In this document: piece by piece, positions 42,236 through 48,220 of the stretch | Position numbering within the stretch: the stretch's first letter is position 1 | Layout: every line of letters starts with the position of its first letter | NCBI GenBank assembly: GCA_002811645.1 | Contig: PDIP01000065.1 | Coordinates: 20,003-68,222 of the forward strand | Length of the DNA stretch: 48,220 nucleotides | DNA from: Corallochytrium limacisporum | Lineage: Eukaryota > Opisthokonta | Reading direction: 5' to 3' | Made by a program: the position numbers and the translations under genes | Notes under the pieces: generated by a model | Database searches by the model: none | Seen by the model: only the letters and a program-made list of their open reading frames with translations | Told to the model about the DNA's origin: nothing

Positions 42236-42305
42236 AGGTCAACGCAAGAGTTTCAGCATGAGCAATTGGTTTAGGAGCGGGCTCTATACAAACAGATTGA
42301 CTATA

Positions 42306-44681
42306 ATGATCAGATCATACAGTACATTTACCATACTGTGCATGGGTGTTGCTGCCCAGTTGAATGTCCCTGTGGTCACTGAGTTTCACTATGACAATAT
42401 AGGAACCGACGTGAATGAGTTTGTTGAGGTTTTCGTTCCCTCCAATCTTGCGCCTAGAGACTTCTATGTTGTCTTTTACAATGGCAGCAACAACAAGCAA
42501 TACCACAGTGAGAAAGTTGCAGACTTTGATAAGGCTGATTGTGTATATAACAAGGTCCTTCCCCGCAATGGTGTCCAGAATGGCCCACGCGATGGAATTT
42601 GTCTAGTCCAAACCATTGATGGCATTGATCAAGTTTTGCAATTCATCAGCTACGAAGGTGTGTTGACTGCTGACGATGGTCCCTGTGCTGGTATTACGAG
42701 TATTGATATTGCTGTCAGTGAGGATGGGGATACAGCAGTAGACGGATCACTGTACCTCAGAGACTGTAAAACGAACACGTGGGCTGTACACATTGGTGGA
42801 CTCGACCCAAATACAAGAGGAAGCATACCTGAAATAGATGTCACCTGCAGCGGAAACTCTTCGCCTGAAGTTCCAGAGAAACCCCAGACCATCGTACCCA
42901 TCCATGACATCCAAGGTGCGACTTTTTTCAGCCCCCTGCACGGCCAAAGTGTTACCACTGCGGGAGTAATCACTCACATCAGCTGCTCAGCTCGCTACGC
43001 AAACTGTGATGTTCACCTACAGGCTCCTGATTCCTCGGCAGATAACGACGACGCAACGTCAGAAGCCATTGTAATCTACCGTGGAGATATTGAACTTCTG
43101 CAGGAGTTCAGCGCCGGGGAAGCTGTCTACGTTACAGGCACTGTTGTAGAAGCTTTCGAGTACGGTCAGTCCTTTACTCGGATCGAGACCCTCACAGCCA
43201 CCGGGAAATATTCCGGTTTCACTGACACAACAGTCTCTCCAATACTAATTGGTCTGCAAGGCCGTCCCGTACCTCAGTTCGTCATCGATCCGAGTAGTCC
43301 AAAGCAGAAGGTTGACTACGCCGACCCTGTCCAGGCAATTTCATGGCCATTTAATCCACAGCTCAATGCTATTGACTTCTATGAGTCATTGGAGTATATG
43401 GTTGTTGAGGTTTCCTCTCCCAAACTAGTTGCTGACTGCAATCATTACAATGAAGTCTTCACAGTGACTGATCACGGGTCCGCAGCTGACCCGCCCGTAG
43501 AGGTTGCTGGTCACATATTGCTCCACACTGACGCCGACGGCTATGGTGATTGGAACGCCGAAAAGGTACGGATTCTGGTGGGCTCATGTACTGACGATGC
43601 AGACATCTTTTTCAGCCGGGGCGCTGTGCTCGAGAACGTGGTTGGCTTTGTTGAGTTTTCTTTTGGACTCTATGGGGTCAAGCCCCTCCAGGCAGTTATC
43701 ATCGCTTCTCAGTCCAACGAACCTGCCGCTGATACGGACAATCGTGTGACTAGCAAAATCGATTGCTCCAGTTCTGCTGTTGGAGCTGCTGTTAGCATAG
43801 CGACCTATAATATGCTGAACTTGTCACCAGTAGAAGACGACGATGCGCAGATGCACAAGCTCGCCAGTCAGATTGCTGGTCCCATGGACAGCCCCGCCAT
43901 CTTAGGCCTACAGGAAGTGCAAGACAACGATGGTGATTACAAGAACACTCCCAGTGGACAAACTGATGTCGTAAGTGCCGATCAGACTCTTTCCAAACTT
44001 CGCGATCTCATTGCTGAGGCTGGAGGTGCCATGTACAACTTTGTCGACATTTACCCGGATTCCTACGGTGGAGACACAGGGGGCATCCCTGGTGGCCACA
44101 TTCGAAATGTGTTTATGTGGCGTGAGGACTGTGTGGATTTTGTGGAAGCTTTTCCGCTGTCCCCTGAACTGTTTGAAGGCACTCGTCGTCCAGTGCTAGG
44201 CCACTTTCGTAAGGCTGGTGTCGAGTTTGATGTGCTCAATGTGCATTTTCCGAGTCGATCCGGCTCTGGCGGATTATTCGAGAATGTACAGCCATTCCCA
44301 CAAGGTGGTGCGGCTGACGGTAAAGTTCAGGCCCAATTCATCCACGACTTCGTGCAAAAGAATCATCGAGAGACAGTTGTACATGGAGATTTTAACACTT
44401 TCGAAACTGTTGCCGATCTCACTGAGATTCTACCCGGCACCGGAGCAAACCAGGTACTGTTTCCGTTGTTCTCCACTGAACCCAATCCTCAAGATGTGTA
44501 TACCTATGAATTCCAAGGAAATTCTCAGGTTTTGGATCACTTCTTTGTCACCAAGAAGATGCAAGAGGCAGGATCATATGTCGACTATATGCACCTTAAT
44601 GTGCACTACCTGGAGGATAGCGTTGTTGCCAGTGACCATGATCCCATTGTGGCGTTTATCGCGATTCCCCAACCCGAATAG
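42306..44681 (+). CDS. Secreted nuclease of the ExeM/NucH type (LTD, OB, EEP domains)
   Basis: Extracellular Mg-dependent nuclease, 791 residues from the ATG at 42306. This start opens a signal peptide (MIRSYSTFTILCMGVAAQ) and lies downstream of the TATA-like box; an in-frame ATG at 42159 would add 49 residues. Order: a lamin-tail-like domain (VVTEFHYDN...NEFVEVFVP) at about 20-170, an OB-fold part near 210-300, a middle region, then an endonuclease/exonuclease/phosphatase domain from about 495. Its motifs are ATYNMLNL, GLQEVQDNDG (catalytic Glu), HIRNVFMW, LNVHFPSR, HGDFNTFE and SDHDPIVAFI, in the usual order. This layout is best known in bacterial secreted nucleases. Convergent with the small secreted protein, 169-bp gap. 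Confidence 0.85.
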   Translation: MIRSYSTFTILCMGVAAQLNVPVVTEFHYDNIGTDVNEFVEVFVPSNLAPRDFYVVFYNGSNNKQYHSEKVADFDKADCVYNKVLPRNGVQNGPRDGICLVQTIDGIDQVLQFISYEGVLTADDGPCAGITSIDIAVSEDGDTAVDGSLYLRDCKTNTWAVHIGGLDPNTRGSIPEIDVTCSGNSSPEVPEKPQTIVPIHDIQGATFFSPLHGQSVTTAGVITHISCSARYANCDVHLQAPDSSADNDDATSEAIVIYRGDIELLQEFSAGEAVYVTGTVVEAFEYGQSFTRIETLTATGKYSGFTDTTVSPILIGLQGRPVPQFVIDPSSPKQKVDYADPVQAISWPFNPQLNAIDFYESLEYMVVEVSSPKLVADCNHYNEVFTVTDHGSAADPPVEVAGHILLHTDADGYGDWNAEKVRILVGSCTDDADIFFSRGAVLENVVGFVEFSFGLYGVKPLQAVIIASQSNEPAADTDNRVTSKIDCSSSAVGAAVSIATYNMLNLSPVEDDDAQMHKLASQIAGPMDSPAILGLQEVQDNDGDYKNTPSGQTDVVSADQTLSKLRDLIAEAGGAMYNFVDIYPDSYGGDTGGIPGGHIRNVFMWREDCVDFVEAFPLSPELFEGTRRPVLGHFRKAGVEFDVLNVHFPSRSGSGGLFENVQPFPQGGAADGKVQAQFIHDFVQKNHRETVVHGDFNTFETVADLTEILPGTGANQVLFPLFSTEPNPQDVYTYEFQGNSQVLDHFFVTKKMQEAGSYVDYMHLNVHYLEDSVVASDHDPIVAFIAIPQPE

Positions 44682-44850
44682 CCATGGTAATGGCACTCCT
44701 GTTGATTGAGAGCGAATACCCAACTATGCGCAACTCCGGAGCTAGTGATCCTGATTTGGATGGCTGTATTAGATTGATGATAGGAAATTGGATTCCCTTT
44801 GGAAATCAATGTAGGTGCCACAAGACAGGTGAGGGATACCATATGGAACA

Positions 44851-45360
44851 TTAGTTCTCAAGACACTCTACTTCGTATTCCAGATAACACTGGTAGCCAT
44901 GCTTAGTCTCACTCCAGGTTGTGTTCAATATTTGGATGTTATTTGGCTGAAGGTAGGGACGGATTTCAATATCTTTCTCCACCCAGGGAACTACACTTTC
45001 AAAATCACCGGAAGCATTGATGATGCGTAAAAATTGCGAAGCTTTCGGAGACTGGGATCCAGCCGTATACTCAAATTCATAGCTGCCCTCCCACTCGATT
45101 GCGCAACCTGAGGTTGTTGTCACTCGCGTTGGGCTCCAGAATGTCGTTTCATCAGGGTAAATATCAAATTCCAGATCTTGACGACGACAATCGGACCCAG
45201 CTTTAGAGCAGGCGTTCTTGACCACATTGTAGCGGAATTTCGCACAAGCAGGATCATCGGTGGCCACCTCCTGTGCAATCGGTTGGGCACTAACGTTACT
45301 CGTCAGCATCGTGACTACCAAACCCAACAATGCCTTACAAACGTTTTGTGTACCAATCAT
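44851..45360 (-). CDS. Small secreted six-cysteine protein, unknown function
   Basis: Product of 169 residues that I do not recognise. A signal peptide is clear: hydrophobic ALLGLVVTMLTSNVSA with likely cleavage after residue 25. The mature part has six Cys (39, 51, 58, 86, 158, 166), consistent with three disulfides, and two N-glycosylation sequons (N115-A-S, N146-T-T). It is acidic and rich in Tyr, Trp and beta-type residues (EWEGSYEFEY), so a small beta-sandwich is plausible. No transmembrane segment follows. The start is the first ATG, context ACAATGA. It lies 3' to the secreted nuclease; a shared extracellular role is inference only. Confidence 0.6.
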   Translation of the reverse strand: MIGTQNVCKALLGLVVTMLTSNVSAQPIAQEVATDDPACAKFRYNVVKNACSKAGSDCRRQDLEFDIYPDETTFWSPTRVTTTSGCAIEWEGSYEFEYTAGSQSPKASQFLRIINASGDFESVVPWVEKDIEIRPYLQPNNIQILNTTWSETKHGYQCYLEYEVECLEN

Positions 45361-46590
45361 TGTTGCTTGTCGTTCAAAAACCAGAGTAGTCTAAACAAGT
45401 AAGGATCTAGCCTTGATTCCTGATAAGCAAAGGATCCGACCACAAGCGAATCATGCTAAATACCATTTATTTCACAACGACCTCACAAAAATTGGTATCC
45501 ATTTGATCATAGTTCCACGGTGCTGTAATAACCAGATGTCGTTTGGCTAGAGTGGATATGCCATCATACCGATGCATATGGATTCCGCCCTTTCCCCTCA
45601 ATGTCACGAGGGGTGTGGACGGTACCGATCGGCCGCCGAAAGGAGGGGGCAAATTGCTTCTCCTACCGATCAACCATATTCGGTACACCGTGCTGATCAC
45701 CGGGACAATCGGTAACGGCACTGCGTTTGAGCAAATCCGGCACGCCTTTTCGTATCTCTTCACCAATTGATCATCGTCACCGATGAATAGCCAAAAACAT
45801 CCGAGTGACGTGACTGTTATGCATCACTTTGTATGCGTGCAGCAGAACATGTGGATGTAGTGTCACAGTGCGTTGTGAACGACTTCCGGAGTCGTTATTC
45901 TCTATGTTGCCACTTGGAAACCAATATAAAGAAAGTTGCTGTGTGCAGTGAAATGAGAGTTGCTAAATGTTAGCCGCAGTCAGATTCCTGCAGACAGACA
46001 GTGCACACACGTTTGCTCTCTTTGAAAGCTTGCCCTATTTGCCTATCCCGGAGCTTTGCCAAACATGTTTACACTGCTTGCACAAGAAAGAATGCAGCGG
46101 ATCATTTACAACAGACGGTCCCGATCATCGGATCCGTGACGTCTACTTGTATGTTCGCTGCCACAAGCTAACGATGCACTAAGCCAATATTCCCGACTAT
46201 CATGTTTCCAATCACTTGGTCGATTTTGCTTGTGACCGGGTGCATCCCTTCCAACAGCTTTTCGCGGATGGAGAGTTCATTTAAATGACCGCCCTTTCAT
46301 ACGAGGAAATAAAACTGAGAGCCATTGTGCACAACTTGGCTCCCCATCTGACTAACAAAAGAATCGACAGCAATTATCCATATACTCATCTGATTAGCGG
46401 TTGTACACGAAATCAAGCCGGCAGCGGGGGTATTTTACGTGAGGTGTCTGTGTCCGTTTTCGATTCCGTCTGGACAGTGTGCCACTGCCACCAATCAAAG
46501 GACATGTCAATTGTCTATTGCTGATGGACCGAGTCACACTGGCATCCAAATCACTGTTGCAGTTCAACACGCTGCTCAAGTCATATACTG

Positions 46591-46881
46591 TCACCTGGGC
46601 TCTGCCATACATATTATCATTGGCGCCGTTTCATACGACATGCCTTCAAGAGCACTGGCTTTGATGGTGCATACTGCACTCTCAGATCCAGACCTGTACG
46701 TGGTGACAATGTTACCGTACATCAAATTTTCGAAATTCTTCGCCGTGGGTAGGCTCTCGGCGGTCTTTCGTACAATTATTTCCCAGTCCATTGGTATATC
46801 ATCAAAGGTTGGTACGGTGGTAGTAGAAAGGATTGAGTTCTGTTGATTACTAAACCGCAGGCTTCTTGAGGTGGAGGTCAT
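46591..46881 (-). CDS. Possible small hypothetical protein
   Basis: A 96-codon frame from an ATG at 46881 reads without low-complexity bias (PTFDDIPMDWEIIVRKTAES and so on) and matches nothing I know. The opposite strand is open over nearly the same stretch (46439-46846), so one of the two is a shadow or both are chance. There is no signal peptide and no clear promoter. Confidence 0.15.
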   Translation of the reverse strand: MTSTSRSLRFSNQQNSILSTTTVPTFDDIPMDWEIIVRKTAESLPTAKNFENLMYGNIVTTYRSGSESAVCTIKASALEGMSYETAPMIICMAEPR

Positions 46882-47050
46882 CCGGGGTCTTACTAGGAAA
46901 AGGCCCCCCCCCTTCTCCCCAAACCTGCCTTAGTTGAATACCAACTTATTCTGCTTTAGCTGTATTCTCGTAAAGGGAGTGGTACACGATGAATTTGCAT
47001 AGTACGTCGCAGAAAGAAAGTACGACAAGTAATGAGATCGATCTTCTTGC

Positions 47051-47068
47051 ACCACCACCACCACCACC
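47051..47068. repeat. (ACC)6 trinucleotide repeat
   Basis: Six ACC units followed directly by a short C-run. No open frame uses it convincingly. Confidence 0.85.
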
Positions 47069-48156
47069 CCCCCGCCGGGACCCGCCAAGAGCAAATAAAT
47101 GTTGCCTATTCGGAACTTGAGCCAGTTAGCGTTGCTCGATTGACTGGTAGTACGCTGGGAGGAAGTACTACCGAAGTTATTGGGAATTTCGTAAACTTTT
47201 TAGGGTTAACAAGGGCACAAATATGAGTTGGTTCAGAGGGTTAATTGGGATGGATTCATTACTAGTAGTGTCATTCTATTCAATGGTCTCGAACGGGTAA
47301 CTTGGTTTTCCCGTTTGATTGCTTTCAATAGTGCACTCTACACCGAGAGTTGTCCTGTGTACAGTACATGAGTGCAGAATTGCTTCAATTTGCTTCCGCT
47401 TTCGGTAAACGGGTGCCTTGAGTCGCCTAGTTATGGAAGGAAATGAAGGCGATCCACAGTAAGAATCGTGACTCGGAGTCCACAGGCATAGAAAGGATAA
47501 CCGAATGTACGTTCATGCGTACCGGCCGCATCCTAGGACTTAACCAGCAAAGGCGACTGGAATGACAATTTTGCTTTACACATGATTTGCTCGCCACTAA
47601 ATAGACATTGGGTCACACACCGGAGAACACTTACACTTTTGACCCTCCATTGTACACATAGGTGGACTTAGCAGCCGTCGACGATCAGATTCCGAATATG
47701 GTCCAAAACGCTCCCAGTTCCCCTGTACCACCACCAAACCAAACGACTGTGGGATTACTCGGTCTGCGTAAAATCGTGGTTGCTCGCTTGTTAAGCAGTC
47801 GCCACCGATAGGATATCGGACTCTCTTTCCTTGTTATAGGTCAAGTCGAACATACATTGTAAACCACGAACTCTGAGGTACCATTACTGCCACACACGAT
47901 GGGGCCAGCTAGCATCCTAGCTATCGTGATGAAAGATTAAGGGAGGCGATCGGAGAGAGCAGTTGTAGACATACTAGATGGCCCTATGCTACAGGGAACT
48001 GCCAACTTCAGTGGAAGGATGAGGAAGCGAGTGTAGTGTGGAACGATCCGTTATCAGGGAATCGTTGACAAAGAAAGACAGTTCTTGTACTCACCGGGCC
48101 AAGAGAGGTATCGCATACGAAAATGGCGTAAACACACGTATTTGAGCTCGCCAACC

Positions 48157-48159
<3 letters not shown>

Positions 48160-48197
<38 letters not shown>
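48160..48197. repeat. (AC)19 microsatellite
   Basis: Thirty-eight bases of perfect AC repeat close to the right edge of the window. It is the complement of the (TG)17 array at 6744-6777. Confidence 0.95.
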
Positions 48198-48200
<3 letters not shown>

Positions 48201-48220
48201 CACAGACTGACATACAACTC

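Larger units (their letters stand above)
39802..42305. other. 2.5-kb divergent spacer between nucleotidase and nuclease
   Basis: No gene supportable. It holds eight C at about 40231-40238, a CCCCCAATGGGGG-like inverted stretch near 41555-41567, a cluster of three inverted repeats at 41834-41927 and the TATA-like box at 42225-42235. A 142-codon minus-strand frame at 41650-42078 starts at GTG and matches nothing known. Confidence 0.55.
45361..48220. other. Gene-poor right end
   Basis: No gene supportable with confidence. One minus-strand ATG frame (46591-46881) is listed separately. A C-run lies at 46904-46912, an (ACC)6 repeat at 47051-47068 and a (CA)n array at the end. The rest is mixed sequence. 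Confidence 0.5.

Noticed and set aside
42159-42305. N-terminal extension of the secreted nuclease from the ATG at 42159
   Set aside because: It would place 49 polar residues before the signal peptide, and the TATA-like box at 42225-42235 lies inside the extension.

Overview
The window looks like nuclear DNA of an intron-poor unicellular eukaryote, most likely a unicellular relative of animals (Holozoa). It holds thirteen well-supported protein genes. Each is one uninterrupted reading frame with a start codon I could check, up to 1829 codons long. Several encode typical eukaryotic proteins: dolichol kinase, Ctf8, a Nup133-like nucleoporin, Sen54, COA8/APOPT1 and a RhoGAP. The holozoan hint is a PDZ-SH3-guanylate-kinase-like protein of the MAGUK type, supported by an SDR of the retinol-dehydrogenase-like SDR9C group. 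A pluriformean such as Corallochytrium is a guess I cannot test here.

Layout, left to right. 1-2379 has no gene I can support. 2380-3936 (-) is a Baeyer-Villiger/FMO-type monooxygenase. 3937-9201 is a long spacer full of polypyrimidine, polypurine and microsatellite DNA. 9202-11274 (+) is dolichol kinase, convergent with CTF8 at 11387-11842 (-). 12558-18047 (+) is a Nup133-like nucleoporin, convergent with the MAGUK-like gene at 18156-21692 (-). COA8 (22907-23581, -) and an SDR (24076-25122, -) follow. 25123-29736 is a second long spacer. 29737-31488 (+) is a RhoGAP, convergent with TSEN54 at 31663-33177 (-). 34740-37628 (+) is a tail-anchored protein with two START-like domains, convergent with a secreted, membrane-anchored 5'-nucleotidase at 37819-39801 (-). 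42306-44681 (+) is a secreted nuclease of the ExeM/NucH type, convergent with a small six-cysteine secreted protein at 44851-45360 (-). 45361-48220 has no gene I can support and ends in a (CA)n array.

How the genes relate. Most are unrelated housekeeping genes (ER glycosylation, cohesion/replication, nuclear pore, tRNA splicing, mitochondrial oxidase assembly). The exception is the right third: an extracellular nuclease and a surface 5'-nucleotidase face away from each other across a shared 2.5-kb spacer, beside a small secreted protein. Together the two enzymes could turn external DNA into nucleosides and phosphate.

Two structural regularities stand out. Every plus-strand gene is convergent with a minus-strand gene across a short gap of 108-190 bp, while divergent spacers are 0.7-5.3 kb. 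Homopolymer C/G runs of ten or more, some arranged as C-run followed by two G-runs, lie only in the longer spacers and never in coding sequence or in the short 3'-3' gaps. I found no convincing tRNA, rRNA, transposon or CRISPR array.
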